A stretch of DNA of 64,000 nucleotides from GJ-E10 sp035625725. GTDB lineage: Bacteria > Pseudomonadota > Gammaproteobacteria > Burkholderiales > Burkholderiaceae_F. The stretch is from the NCBI GenBank assembly GCA_035625725.1, contig DASPPB010000075.1:1-64000 (forward strand), written 5' to 3'. This document shows positions 35,187 to 44,537 of this stretch, one piece after another. Made by a program: the position numbers and the translations under genes. Numbering within the stretch: position 1 is the first letter of the stretch; every line of letters begins with the position of its first letter. A model generated the notes under the pieces. It searched no databases. It was not told where the DNA came from and was given only the letters and a program-made list of their open reading frames with translations.

Positions 35187-36185
35187 TCACGCCTCCGATG
35201 CGTCGAGCAGCCCAAAGCGGCGAATGTTGCGGTCGGCCTCTTCTTGAATCCGCGCCAGCATTTCGGGGTGTCCCGGGGTGCCGAAGAGGTGCGCGAAGCG
35301 GCGCTGCGGCCTGAGGTACTCCAAAACGGATACGCGTCTGCGGATGTGCGTCACGGCCGTCACCTCGCCGTGCTCGGCCTCGAAGACCGGGAACAGGCCG
35401 GTCTCGCGCGCGAGCCGGGCCAGACGGATCGTGTCATGGCTTGCCGATCCCCAGCCCAGCGGACAGGGTACGAGCACATGCAAATACCGCGCGCCGCGCA
35501 CGCGCATCGCCGTGTCGACCTTGGCCTCCAGGTCGTGCAGGTCGGCCACGGTGGCGGTGGCCACGTACGGGATCCTGTGCGCCATGGCGATGAGCGGCAG
35601 GTTCTTGCCCTGCCCGAAGCTGGCGCCCGGCCGAGGGCCGACGGCCATCGTTGTCGCCGTCCGCGCCGCCGGCGGCGTGGCCGAACTGCGCTGCACCCCC
35701 GTATTCATGTACGCCTCGTTGTCGTAGCAGATGTAGAGCACATCGTCGTTTCGCTCAAACATCCCCGACAGGCAGCCAAACCCGATGTCCGTTGTCCCGC
35801 CGTCGCCACCTTGCGCGATCACGCGCACGTCGGTTTTGCCCTTGACCTTGAGCGCCGCCGCGATGCCGGTGCCAACGGCGGCTGCGTTACCGAACAGCGA
35901 GTGGATCCAAGGAAGCTGCCAGGACGTCTCCGGATAGGGCGTGGAGAACACCTCCAGGCAGCCCGTTGCATTGCACGCGATCAGCCGGTTGCTCGTGGCG
36001 CGCATGGCCGCATCCACGGCGTAGCGCGCACCCAGCGCCTCGCCGCAGCCCTGGCATGCCCGATGCCCGGAGTTGAGCGAATTGCTGCGCTCGATCGAGG
36101 CCTGGACGCTGTGCAGCTCGGGGGCGAGCAGCCGGTTACCCACCGTGAAGGTGCCGGTCTGGTAGAACTTGATCTCGGCGGTCAT
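35187..36185 (-). CDS. 2-oxoacid:acceptor oxidoreductase, beta (TPP-binding) subunit
   Basis: A 332-residue subunit that binds thiamine diphosphate. The cysteine motif CQGCGEALGARY, a fourth conserved cysteine in NATGCLEVFST, the Mg/TPP loop GDGGTTDIGFG and the following DNEAYMNTGVQRSSATP match pyruvate- and 2-oxoisovalerate-type PorB proteins. With the alpha, gamma and flavin subunits encoded around it, the enzyme oxidises or forms a 2-oxoacid and CoA ester. Pyruvate is the best guess from the NTGxQRS motif, but the substrate is not fixed by it. The ATG lies 1 nt after the alpha stop. Confidence 0.85.
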   Translation of the reverse strand: MTAEIKFYQTGTFTVGNRLLAPELHSVQASIERSNSLNSGHRACQGCGEALGARYAVDAAMRATSNRLIACNATGCLEVFSTPYPETSWQLPWIHSLFGNAAAVGTGIAAALKVKGKTDVRVIAQGGDGGTTDIGFGCLSGMFERNDDVLYICYDNEAYMNTGVQRSSATPPAARTATTMAVGPRPGASFGQGKNLPLIAMAHRIPYVATATVADLHDLEAKVDTAMRVRGARYLHVLVPCPLGWGSASHDTIRLARLARETGLFPVFEAEHGEVTAVTHIRRRVSVLEYLRPQRRFAHLFGTPGHPEMLARIQEEADRNIRRFGLLDASEA

Positions 36186-36186
36186 T

Positions 36187-37440
36187 TCAGCGCACCTTCG
36201 AGGCCACGGGACCGACGTCTCGCAGCAGGTTCTCGGCCACCGGGCCGCTGCGCCGGGTCGCAGCCTCGCGCTGCAGCTGGCGCTCGACGATGCGCCAATC
36301 CAGATCCATGAAGGTTAGCGGCGCGAGGCGGTCGGCGATCGCCTCGGTGAGCGTGCGCACGAGCGAAGCCTTCGTTATCGCCCGACCGCCCAGCCCCGCG
36401 ATCACCGTGTAGCCGTGCAGCGTCAGCCCCGAGAGCGCGACGCGAACGTCCGTCGACACGATCCCGCCCAGCCCCACAGAAAAGCTCTTTTCGAGGACCA
36501 CGACGCGCTTGGCGCCGTGCAAGGCCGCGCGCACCGCGGCCAGCGGAAAGGGCCGAAACGACTGGATGCCCAGCACGCCGACCCGCACCCCGCCGTCGCG
36601 CAACTCATCGGCGGCATCCTTGAGCGTGCCCAGCACGGAGCCCAAGGCCACGACGATCGTCTCGGCGTCCTCGCACCGGTAGGCGCGCACCAGGCCTCCG
36701 GAGGAACGCCCGAAACGCCGCGCGAACTCCTCTGCGATCTGGGGAATGCGCTCCAGCGCCATCGTCTGCTTGGCGTGCGCCAAATAGCGCACCTCCATGA
36801 ACGCTTCCGGTCCGACCATCGCACCGATGGACACCGGCTCCGAGGGATCGAGAACCTGGCGCGGTTCGTACGGCGGCAGAAAGGCGTCGACCTCGGGTTG
36901 CGCCGGCATGTCCACGCGCTCGGTTGCATGCGTCAGAATGAAACCGTCCATGCAAACCATCACCGGCATCGAGAGCTCCTCGCCGAGCTTGAAAGCCTGG
37001 ATGTGCAAGTCGAGCGCCTCTTGGTTGTTCTCGGCAAAGAGTTGCAGCCAGCCGCAGTCGCGCTGGCTCATCGAGTCGCTGTGGTCATTCCAAATGTTGA
37101 TCGGCGCGCCGATGGCCCGATTGGCCACCGTCATGACGATCGGCAGCCCGAGGCCGGAGGCGTTGTAGACCGCTTCGGCCATGAAGAGCAGACCTTGGCT
37201 GGCCGTAGCGGTATAGGCGCGCGCCCCGGCAGCCGACGCACCGATGGCCACGCTCATCGCGGAAAACTCGCTCTCGACGTTGATGAACTCGCAGGGGCTG
37301 AGCGCGCCGCTTTTGACGGCTTCGCCAAGGGCCTCGACGATGTGCGTCTGTGGCGAGATGGGATAGGCGCAGATCACTTCGGGCCGGCACAAGGCGACGG
37401 CCTGCGCGACCGCGCGCGAGCCTTCAATTTGTCTGAGCAT
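36187..37440 (-). CDS. 2-oxoacid:acceptor oxidoreductase, alpha subunit
   Basis: A 417-residue PorA-type subunit with the pyrimidine-binding domain (AYPISPQTHIVEAL, NVESEFSAMSVAIGAS, TATASQGLLFMAEAVYNASG) and domain II (GSVLGTLKDAADELRDGGVRVGVLGIQSFRPFP). The segment NIWNDHSDSMSQRDCGWLQLF is typical of PorA. The start is the ATG at 37440 with AGGAG 7 nt upstream; a GTG 18 nt earlier is less well placed. It overlaps the gamma gene by 17 nt, consistent with translational coupling. Confidence 0.86.
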   Translation of the reverse strand: MLRQIEGSRAVAQAVALCRPEVICAYPISPQTHIVEALGEAVKSGALSPCEFINVESEFSAMSVAIGASAAGARAYTATASQGLLFMAEAVYNASGLGLPIVMTVANRAIGAPINIWNDHSDSMSQRDCGWLQLFAENNQEALDLHIQAFKLGEELSMPVMVCMDGFILTHATERVDMPAQPEVDAFLPPYEPRQVLDPSEPVSIGAMVGPEAFMEVRYLAHAKQTMALERIPQIAEEFARRFGRSSGGLVRAYRCEDAETIVVALGSVLGTLKDAADELRDGGVRVGVLGIQSFRPFPLAAVRAALHGAKRVVVLEKSFSVGLGGIVSTDVRVALSGLTLHGYTVIAGLGGRAITKASLVRTLTEAIADRLAPLTFMDLDWRIVERQLQREAATRRSGPVAENLLRDVGPVASKVR

Positions 37441-38014
37441 GGGCAAGCTCCTGGACACGCCGGTTCACATACTCGAAGGCCGCTGTCGCCGCCGCCACGT
37501 TGTCGCGGGCAAGCTTGCCCGCGAATCGGTCGCGGATGGCGTGGGCCACGGCCTCGAGCCTGATCAGACCCGAGAGCGCGGCAAATCCACCGAGCAGGAC
37601 CGCGTTGGGCAGGGGCCGGCCGAGATGCTTCAGAGCGATCTCGGTCGCGGGCAGGCTGATCAAGCGCTCGCGCCGGTAGCGCAGGGCGATGTCGCCCAGG
37701 CCCAGTTCGTCGAAGCTGCGCTTGCTATTGATGAGCACGAAACCGTCGGGCTTGAGACCCTGGAACACGTCGACCTGATACAGGAGCGTCGGATCCTGCA
37801 CGATGAGCACGTCGGGGGCGATGATGGGTTCGCGCAGGCGGATATCGCGCTCGTCGATGCGGCAAAACGCGACGACCGGAGCTCCCGTGCGCTCCGAGCC
37901 GAAGCTAGGAAACGCCTGGGCGTAACGGCCCTGCTCGAAGGCCGCAACGGAGAGCATCTCGGCCGCGGTGACAACCCCCTGGCCCCCGCGACCATGAATG
38001 CGGACTTGCAGCAT
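37424..38014 (-). CDS. 2-oxoacid:acceptor oxidoreductase, gamma subunit
   Basis: A 196-residue PorG-type subunit. The N-terminus QVRIHGRGGQGVVTAAEML and the block QAFPSFGSERTGAPVVAFCRI are diagnostic for the CoA-binding gamma domain. It is the first gene of the four-gene operon, with a strong AGGAGGGATGT ribosome-binding site before the ATG at 38014. The frame is open for another 130 codons upstream without similarity, so that part is left out. Confidence 0.85.
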   Translation of the reverse strand: MLQVRIHGRGGQGVVTAAEMLSVAAFEQGRYAQAFPSFGSERTGAPVVAFCRIDERDIRLREPIIAPDVLIVQDPTLLYQVDVFQGLKPDGFVLINSKRSFDELGLGDIALRYRRERLISLPATEIALKHLGRPLPNAVLLGGFAALSGLIRLEAVAHAIRDRFAGKLARDNVAAATAAFEYVNRRVQELAHAQTN

Positions 38015-38419
38015 ACATCCCTCCTGCGCGAGCGCTCGCGCGCCCTCCTGTACCTGGCCGTGCCTGCCCCGGGCGCCGCAGACCAAAGGCGCGCGCCCGG
38101 GCCCCGCCCGAACCCTGCCGTAAAAGCATACGCATTTTTGCGCACCGTGCAGGGTGCGCCCCATGCCGCGTGCGCGAACCCGGCTGCGGCAACGAGCGCC
38201 AGCGTGCCGACGGGTCGCGCCCTTGGCGACGCGACGGATGGCGTCGGACGCAAAGGCGCCACCGCCCTGGCGCGTTACCAAAATGGGCGTGATCGACTGG
38301 GAATCGCCAAGCTCGTCGCGGAGCTCGGTGCTGTGCGTGCCGGAGTGCCGAAACTCCAGCGGCCTCCGATTTGTTCGAGCGCATGGCGCGCCGCCCAAGC
38401 GCCGCAAATTTGCGCCATT
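38015..38419. other. 405-nt intergenic region upstream of the oxidoreductase operon
   Basis: No gene is supported. Two inverted repeats are visible: CCCGGGCGC (38068-38076) with GCGCCCGGG (38093-38101), and ACCCTGC (38112-38118) with GCAGGGT (38149-38155). Between the arms of the second lies TATGCT on the minus strand (38130-38125), a possible -10 for the operon with a poor -35. The part from about 38160 to 38419 shows no recognisable signal. Confidence 0.5.
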
Positions 38420-40051
38420 TCAGCTCGCCGCATCGTGCGCCGTGTCCCGCATGATGCCGCGGGCAGCCCGGCGCGCCGAGTAGATGCAACCTCCAAGAAA
38501 GGTTCCCTCGAGCGCGCGCCGGCCATTCATGCCGCCGCCGCCAAATCCCGATGCCTCCCCGGCCGCGTACAAGCCCTGCAGGGGCTGTCCGGCGGCGTTG
38601 AGCACGCGGCCGTCCAAGTCCGTGGTGATGCCCCCGAGGGATTTGCGGCTTAGGATGCGTTCGCGGATCGCGATCAGGGGACCGGAGGCCGGGTCCAGTA
38701 TCGGTCCCGGCCGCGCCGTGCGCCAGCGATCGGATTTTGTCGCTCGCGCCTGGCGGATGTTTGCCCACTGCGCGTCGCCTCCGTCGCCGGGTGCAAGACG
38801 TGCGGCGTCAAATGCCCGCAATGCCTGCTCGACGCACTCCAGGCGCACGGGCGGCGAGGACTGCGCGGAGGGCTCGCAGCACAGCGCATTCATGCGCTGC
38901 ACGAGCTCACCGAGCGTCGGTGCCTGCACGAAGTCCGGGCAGTGCTGGCACATGGTGTCGAGCAACCAGCGATTGCCCAACAAGAGGTCGCGCAAAAACG
39001 CCAGGGGCCGCCGGTCACGCAGTGCCGGATTGAATTCGGCGCCCGAGACGGCGAGCTCGCGCAGCGCAATGCGCCGATTCAAAATCTGCCAGGAGGCTCC
39101 ACCGGCTTCGGCAATGCGCGCGACGAGTTCACTCGTATCGAAGCCGGCAAGCAACGGGGGCTCGAAGCGGCGACCCTGCGCGTCGAGCCACAGGGCGCTG
39201 CGCGGCGGCACGAGGGACAGGCCGTGGTGCGCATGGCGTGGCCGCCAGTGCCGCACGCCGGCGGCGTAGTTCCACATCCACTGCATGTTGGCCACGTGGG
39301 CACCTGCGGCCATGCAGGCGTCGTGCAGGCGCCCGTCGCTAAACGCTCCCGAGCCGTTGAGCAGTTCGCGCGGCGCCGCGCCGCGCTGATGCGGCCAGAA
39401 GTGGCGCACCAGATCCAGATCGCCCGCGATGCCGCCGGCGGCCACCAGCACGGCGCGCCCCCGCAGTGCGAAGGTCTCATCACTGCCCTCGATGGCGCCC
39501 GCGACACCGCGCACGCGACCGTCCTCGACGAGCAAGCGCTCCACGCGGTGGCCGTAGCGCACCTCGACTTGCCTGGCGTGCGCCCGCAGGCAGTCGATCA
39601 GCGTGAGCGTGAGCACAAGGCCGGTGCCCCAAACGATGTGCCAGCGCGCCACGCTGTTTCCTCGGCGCTCGGGCCACAGCGGCATGGGCAAGAAGCGCAC
39701 GCCCAACGCGCGCAACCAATCGAAGACTTCGCCCCGGCACTCGCGCACGTAGGCCTGCGCCCAGCGGTACGGCCAGCCGTCCCCGGGCGCAAGTTCTCCG
39801 TAGCGCAACCAGTCGGCAAGCGCCAGTGCCACGCTGTCGCGGATGCCATTGCGCCGCTGCAGGGGCGTATCGACCACCAATATGCCACCAAAACTCGCGC
39901 GCGCCTGCCCGCCGAGGTCCCGCTCGACGCCGCGCTCGAGCAACACGATCCGCCGACCGTTTTGCGCGAGTTCCAGCGCGCCGACAATTCCGGCGATCCC
40001 CCCGCCCACGACAATGACGTCGTCCTCCGCGGCCTGCGCCTGCGCGTTCAT
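38420..40051 (-). CDS. FAD-binding dehydrogenase (fumarate reductase/ketosteroid dehydrogenase-like)
   Basis: A 543-residue flavoprotein of the FAD_binding_2 superfamily. The FAD motif VVGGGIAG is at 14-21. The family of putative FAD-binding dehydrogenases is recognised by LGGQARASFGGILVVDTPLQRRNGIRDS-type text near residues 46-74, NSVARWHIVWGTG and the C-terminal GGITTDLDGRVL and GLYAAGEASGFGGGGMNG blocks. The substrate is unknown. The ATG at 40051 begins just before the Rossmann motif. It lies 405 nt upstream of the oxidoreductase operon and 56 nt downstream of trmL on the same strand. Confidence 0.8.
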   Translation of the reverse strand: MNAQAQAAEDDVIVVGGGIAGIVGALELAQNGRRIVLLERGVERDLGGQARASFGGILVVDTPLQRRNGIRDSVALALADWLRYGELAPGDGWPYRWAQAYVRECRGEVFDWLRALGVRFLPMPLWPERRGNSVARWHIVWGTGLVLTLTLIDCLRAHARQVEVRYGHRVERLLVEDGRVRGVAGAIEGSDETFALRGRAVLVAAGGIAGDLDLVRHFWPHQRGAAPRELLNGSGAFSDGRLHDACMAAGAHVANMQWMWNYAAGVRHWRPRHAHHGLSLVPPRSALWLDAQGRRFEPPLLAGFDTSELVARIAEAGGASWQILNRRIALRELAVSGAEFNPALRDRRPLAFLRDLLLGNRWLLDTMCQHCPDFVQAPTLGELVQRMNALCCEPSAQSSPPVRLECVEQALRAFDAARLAPGDGGDAQWANIRQARATKSDRWRTARPGPILDPASGPLIAIRERILSRKSLGGITTDLDGRVLNAAGQPLQGLYAAGEASGFGGGGMNGRRALEGTFLGGCIYSARRAARGIMRDTAHDAAS

Positions 40052-40107
40052 CCGAAATGCCTCGGAATCGGCGACAGCGGTGCGTGCGGGGCGCCTGGCA
40101 CAGCTTC

Positions 40108-40578
40108 CTAGCTCGCGCCCTCGAAACCGTTCTGGCGCCAGGCTTCGTAGAGCGCGACGGCAACGGCATTGGAGAGGTTCATGCTGCGGTTGCCGGCGCG
40201 CATCGGCAACCGCAGCCTTTGCTCGGGCGCGACGCTCTCGAGCAGCTCTTCCGAAAGCCCGCGGGTCTCCGGACCGAACATCAGCGCATCGCCCCTGCGA
40301 AACGTCGTCTGCGCATAGCAGCGCGAGGCGCGCGTCGTAAAGACAAAGATGCGCTCGGGGGCCGGTTGCTGCACCTGTCGCCATTGTTCGACGCTGGGGT
40401 GCACGCGCACCGAGGCGAACTCGTGGTAGTCGAGCCCGGCGCGGCGCATCTTGGCGTGGTCGATGGGAAAGCCCAGCGGCCCGACGAGGTGCAACTGCGC
40501 GCCGGTGTTCGCGCACAACCGGATGATGTTGCCGGTGTTGGGCGGAATCTGCGGCTCGACCAAAACGACATGGAACAT
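40108..40578 (-). CDS. trmL: tRNA (cytidine/uridine-2'-O-)-methyltransferase TrmL
   Basis: SPOUT-class enzyme of 156 residues that 2'-O-methylates the wobble base of some leucine tRNAs. The N-terminus FHVVLVEPQIPPNTGNIIRLCANT and the knot motifs MFGPETRGLSEELL and RLPMRAGNRSMNLSNAVAVALYEAWRQ are diagnostic. Start ATG, length typical. The bioC-like gene diverges upstream. Confidence 0.94.
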   Translation of the reverse strand: MFHVVLVEPQIPPNTGNIIRLCANTGAQLHLVGPLGFPIDHAKMRRAGLDYHEFASVRVHPSVEQWRQVQQPAPERIFVFTTRASRCYAQTTFRRGDALMFGPETRGLSEELLESVAPEQRLRLPMRAGNRSMNLSNAVAVALYEAWRQNGFEGAS

Positions 40579-40678
40579 GGCGCCCGCATTATGGCGCGTG
40601 CGCCGGCCGCAGCGGCGCAGCCGGACGGTCGGCCTATACTGGGCGCTTTGACTCGCTGCACTGTCGGCACCCGCTGTC

Positions 40679-41563
40679 TTGATTCCCCCACGCGTCGACG
40701 CGAGCGTTCTGACGGTGCGGCGCCAGTTCGAGATGCGGGCCGCGCGCTATGCCGCGCACGATGCCGTCGTTCGCGAGGTGGCCGCGCGCATGTTCGGGCG
40801 CCTCTCGTGCATGCGTCTTGCGGCCGAGCGCGTGCTGGACCTGGGGTGCGGGCGCGGTCCGTGTCGGCGCGCTCTGCTGCAGCACTTTCCTTCCGCGCGC
40901 TGGCTGGGAGTCGACCTCTCGGAGGCCATGCTGCGCGCTGCGCGCGAGGCCGGGCGAGCGCCGGGGTGGCTGCGCCTGCGGGGCCGGGGCGATGCGCCGA
41001 TGCGCGTGTGCGCGAGCGCGGAGCGCCTGCCGCTGCCCGATGCCTGCGTCGACGTGGTGTTTTCCAACCTGATGCTGCACTGGCACCCCGCGCCGCACGA
41101 GGTCATTGCGGAAGCCGCACGCGTGCTGCGCACCGGCGGATTGCTGCTGTTTAGCAGCTACGGTCCGGACACCATCAAGGAGCTGCGTGCCGCCTGCCTG
41201 AGCGCCTTGCCCGGGGCGCAACCCATGCCCTTTGTCGACATGCACGATCTGGGCGACATGATGATCACCGCCGGCTTCGAGGCTCCGGTGATGGAAGCCG
41301 AGGTCCTGCGCCTGAGCTTCGCCGGCGCCCGTGCACTGCTGGCCGAGGCACGCGCCCTCGGAGGCAATCCACGCTCGGAGCGCATGCGCCACCTCGTCTC
41401 GGGAGCGCAGGCGCGCGCCTTGCTGGGCACGCTGCAGGCGCAATCCGATGCGCAGGGACGCATCGGCCTGAGTTTTGAAATCGTGATCGGTCACGGCTGG
41501 AAGGGCGCACCACGCCGCCCCGGCGTCCACGTCGTGGCGCCGCCGCGGCCGTCACGCAAGTAG
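40679..41563 (+). CDS. bioC: Malonyl-ACP O-methyltransferase BioC-like
   Basis: SAM-dependent methyltransferase of 294 residues. Motif I is VLDLGCGRGPCRRAL. LPLPDACVDVVFSNLMLHWHP and RTGGLLLFSSYGPDTIKELRAA match BioC, which methylates malonyl-ACP to start pimelate synthesis for biotin. No other bio gene is in view, so the role rests on sequence alone. The start is a TTG; no ATG occurs before residue 19, where the family helix VRRQFEMRAARYAAHDAVV is already under way. A TATACT element is just upstream on the plus strand. Confidence 0.72.
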   Translation: MIPPRVDASVLTVRRQFEMRAARYAAHDAVVREVAARMFGRLSCMRLAAERVLDLGCGRGPCRRALLQHFPSARWLGVDLSEAMLRAAREAGRAPGWLRLRGRGDAPMRVCASAERLPLPDACVDVVFSNLMLHWHPAPHEVIAEAARVLRTGGLLLFSSYGPDTIKELRAACLSALPGAQPMPFVDMHDLGDMMITAGFEAPVMEAEVLRLSFAGARALLAEARALGGNPRSERMRHLVSGAQARALLGTLQAQSDAQGRIGLSFEIVIGHGWKGAPRRPGVHVVAPPRPSRK

Positions 41564-41571
41564 CCGCGGCC

Positions 41572-43158
41572 TCAGGTGCGGTGGATCTTCAGGCGACGGC
41601 CTTCGGCGTCGACTTCTTCGAGCACGACGTCGAATTTCCACAGCTGCTTGACGTAGCCCAGGATGGTCTCGGCACTGTGCGTGTCGAGCATGCGGCCGCT
41701 TTCCACCCGATGCTGCAGCAGCAAGGCGCGTTCGGCGTCGTCGTTGGCTCGCGCCACCAGAATCGTCGGCATGTAGGACTCGCTGCGGTACTGGCCGGCC
41801 AGCGTCTGGCGCACCTTCGTGTAGCCGCCCTCATTGTGAATCGCAACCACGTGATAGTGCTCGCGGTCCTCTTCGCCGTCATGCATCATGAACAATCGCA
41901 GATCGCGCATCACTTTGGGCGACAGATACTGCTCGATCAGACTGTCGTCCTTGAAGTTGGTCATCGCGAATTGGATCGCCTCCGGCCAGGAGGAGCCCGC
42001 CAAGCTCGGGAACCACTGCCGGTCCTCATCGGTCGGCTCCTCGCAGATGCGTCGGATGTCGCGAAAGATCGAAAAGCCGAGCGTGTAGGGGTTCAGTCCG
42101 TGGTAGCCACGAGAATCGAACGCGGGCTGCGCCACGACATCGCCGTGATTGCCCAGCCACTCGAGCATGAACCCGTCATCGACCTCGCCCGCGTCATACA
42201 GTTCATTGAGCAAGGTGTAGTGCCAGAAGGTGGCCGCCCCTTCGTTCGCGACCTTGGTCAGGCGCTGCGGATAGAAGTACTGCGCCACCTTGCGCACGAT
42301 GCGCACGAGCTCGCGCTGCCAGGCGTGCAGCTTGGGGGCGTGCTTTTCGATGAAATACAGCAGGTTTTCTTGCGGATCAAACGGCGGTGGCGTCTGCGCT
42401 TCGGGCTCCGCCGTCTCGTCCATGTGCAGATGGGCGAAGTTCGGGTTGTAGTGCCGCTCGGCAAATCGCAACCGTTCGTTTAAGCGCGCCCGCTCGCGCT
42501 TGACCGACAGCCGCGCGGGGCGCCGATAGCGATCCACCCCGTAAGGCGCCAGCGCGTGGCAACAATCCAGGACGGCCTCGACTTCGCGCCAGCCGTACTG
42601 CTGCTCGCACTCTTGTACGAAAGAGCGGGCAAACTGCAGGTAGTCCAGTATGGCGTCGGCCTGCGTGAACTGGCGAAACAGATAGTTGGTCTTGAAAAAC
42701 GCGTTATGCCCGTAGCCGGCGTGCGCCATCACCAGGACCTGCAACGCCAGCGTGTTGGTCTCCATCAGATACGCAATCGCCGGGTTGGTGTTGATGACGA
42801 TTTCGTAGGCCAGACCGCTCATGCCTTTGCGGTAGCCGTGCTCCTGCGACAGCAACTGCTTGCCAAAGCTCCAGTGCGCATAGTGAATCGGCATGCCCAC
42901 CGTCGAGCAAAGGTCGAGCATTTGGTTGGCTGTGATGAGCTCGTACTGTATGGGATAGGTGTCCAGTCCCAGCCGGGCGGCGTGCGCCGCGAGCGCCCGG
43001 TCGAAGCGCTCCAGGGTGCCCACCGTCCACTCGGTGCCCGTGGCAATCGGCTCGGCGCGCCGCACCACGCCCGCGCGCGGCATCGGCACCGTGGGCTTGG
43101 TGAGCAGCTTGGGCCAGGGCCGCTGTTTGCCGCTGTCGGTGTCGTTGGGGGTCGTCAT
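41572..43158 (-). CDS. SpoVR family protein
   Basis: A 528-residue cytoplasmic protein of the SpoVR/YcgB family, of unknown biochemical function but regularly encoded with prkA and yeaH. Typical text includes YPIQYELITANQMLD, YAHWSFGKQL, GLAYEIVINTNPAIAYLMETN, GYGHNAFFKTNYLF and RGYHGLNPYTLGF. The ATG overlaps the yeaH stop (ATGA). As the last gene of prkA-yeaH-spoVR it probably takes part in the stationary-phase or stress response ascribed to this operon. Confidence 0.92.
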   Translation of the reverse strand: MTTPNDTDSGKQRPWPKLLTKPTVPMPRAGVVRRAEPIATGTEWTVGTLERFDRALAAHAARLGLDTYPIQYELITANQMLDLCSTVGMPIHYAHWSFGKQLLSQEHGYRKGMSGLAYEIVINTNPAIAYLMETNTLALQVLVMAHAGYGHNAFFKTNYLFRQFTQADAILDYLQFARSFVQECEQQYGWREVEAVLDCCHALAPYGVDRYRRPARLSVKRERARLNERLRFAERHYNPNFAHLHMDETAEPEAQTPPPFDPQENLLYFIEKHAPKLHAWQRELVRIVRKVAQYFYPQRLTKVANEGAATFWHYTLLNELYDAGEVDDGFMLEWLGNHGDVVAQPAFDSRGYHGLNPYTLGFSIFRDIRRICEEPTDEDRQWFPSLAGSSWPEAIQFAMTNFKDDSLIEQYLSPKVMRDLRLFMMHDGEEDREHYHVVAIHNEGGYTKVRQTLAGQYRSESYMPTILVARANDDAERALLLQHRVESGRMLDTHSAETILGYVKQLWKFDVVLEEVDAEGRRLKIHRT

Positions 43159-44480
43159 GCCGCCTGCTTGCGCGCGAACAGTTCGCGGAACACCGGCCAG
43201 ATGTCACTGCGGTCGTGCACGGCCCGGCGCGCGAAGGCCGGGCCTTCAATCGCGTCGTAACTCTGCCACAGGTCCGAGGCGCGGTTAAACCAGCCACTGG
43301 AGCTCGGAATATCGACGTAGGCGAAGTAGCGCACGAGCGGCAGCAGTTCCTGGCCGATGAACGCCGCGCTCTTGTGTCCGTCCTCGGTCGTGCAGTCCCC
43401 GTCGGAGGCCTGCGCGACGTACACGTTCCAGTCCGGGCCGCCAAAGCGCGTGCGAATGATGCGCAGCGCCAGCTCCAGCGCCGGATAGACCAGCGTGCCG
43501 CCGGTTTGCGGATCGTGGAAAAAACGCTCCTCGTCGACTTCTTCGGCCGTCTCGGTGTGGCGCACGAACACGACCTCCACGTGCCCGTACTTGCGCTCCA
43601 GAAAGAGGTAGAGCAGGGCAAAGAAGCGTTTGGCCAGGTCTTTCTTGCGCTCGTCCATCGAACCGGAGACGTCCATCAGGCACAGCATGACCGCGCGCGT
43701 GGCCGGTGCGGCAGTGGGGACACGCGAGCGGTAGCGCCGATCGACATCTTCCAAAAACGGCAGGCTCCGGCGCCGTTCGTGCAGCCGCTCGATTTCGCGC
43801 AGCAGCGTCTCGCGCTCCTCGCCCTGCGCCGTCTCGCACTGGCGCTCCAACTCCTCGATACTCTCGGCGATGGCGCCGCGCAGCGCGATGCGCCGTGCGA
43901 TGCCCATGCGCACCGTCATGCCCGGCAGCAGGTTCGTCGGCAGCCCCTCGCGGCTGTAGCCGCCGCGGCGCATGCGCTCCATGGACATCTCGCCGAAGCG
44001 GGTGCGCTCCAGGTTGGGCAATTCCAGGTCATCGAAGAACAGCGAGAGGAACTCTTCGCGCGAAAGGACGAAAGCGAACGAATCGCTGCCCTCGCCCGAA
44101 CCCGGATCGTCGCCCTGGCCGCCGCTATCGGCGCCGCGGCGCGGCCGCGCGATGCTGTCGCCGGGCAAGTACTCGCGGTTGCCGGGCAGCACGAAGTCGC
44201 GGCTGCCGCTGTCCTCGTCGTGGGTGAGGCGCGGTTCGGCCAGGCCGCGGCCGGGAATCGAAATGCGTCCGCCGCGGCCCACGTCGGTGATCGAGCGCTT
44301 GCCAAACTCCTCGTCGGCGGCGCGCTTGATCTCGTCCTTGAAGCGGCGGATGAAGCGCTCGCGGTTGACAGCGCCGCGCCCCGGCGGATCGCCGCGTCGA
44401 TCGACGATGCGCAACAGGCCGGCCACTATCGGAGCCGGGGCACCGTCACGCGTGAAACCTTCATCGTCGCCCGTTGGCAT
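43155..44480 (-). CDS. YeaH/YhbH family protein (DUF444, VWA-like)
   Basis: A 441-residue cytoplasmic protein with a C-terminal von Willebrand A-type domain whose MIDAS motif is DVSGSM (270-275). The N-terminus has RIVDRR and AVNRERFIRRFKDEIKRA, typical of the family, preceded by about 22 residues not seen in E. coli YeaH; an internal TTG near residue 23 could be the true start. The central part (90-135) is acidic and low in complexity. It stands between prkA (57 nt upstream) and spoVR (4-nt overlap). Confidence 0.9.
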   Translation of the reverse strand: MPTGDDEGFTRDGAPAPIVAGLLRIVDRRGDPPGRGAVNRERFIRRFKDEIKRAADEEFGKRSITDVGRGGRISIPGRGLAEPRLTHDEDSGSRDFVLPGNREYLPGDSIARPRRGADSGGQGDDPGSGEGSDSFAFVLSREEFLSLFFDDLELPNLERTRFGEMSMERMRRGGYSREGLPTNLLPGMTVRMGIARRIALRGAIAESIEELERQCETAQGEERETLLREIERLHERRRSLPFLEDVDRRYRSRVPTAAPATRAVMLCLMDVSGSMDERKKDLAKRFFALLYLFLERKYGHVEVVFVRHTETAEEVDEERFFHDPQTGGTLVYPALELALRIIRTRFGGPDWNVYVAQASDGDCTTEDGHKSAAFIGQELLPLVRYFAYVDIPSSSGWFNRASDLWQSYDAIEGPAFARRAVHDRSDIWPVFRELFARKQAA

Positions 44481-44537
44481 CTCGATTACCTCTTGACTGC
44501 GCGATCCTCGCGACCGCGACCCAACGGCCGGCGGGCA

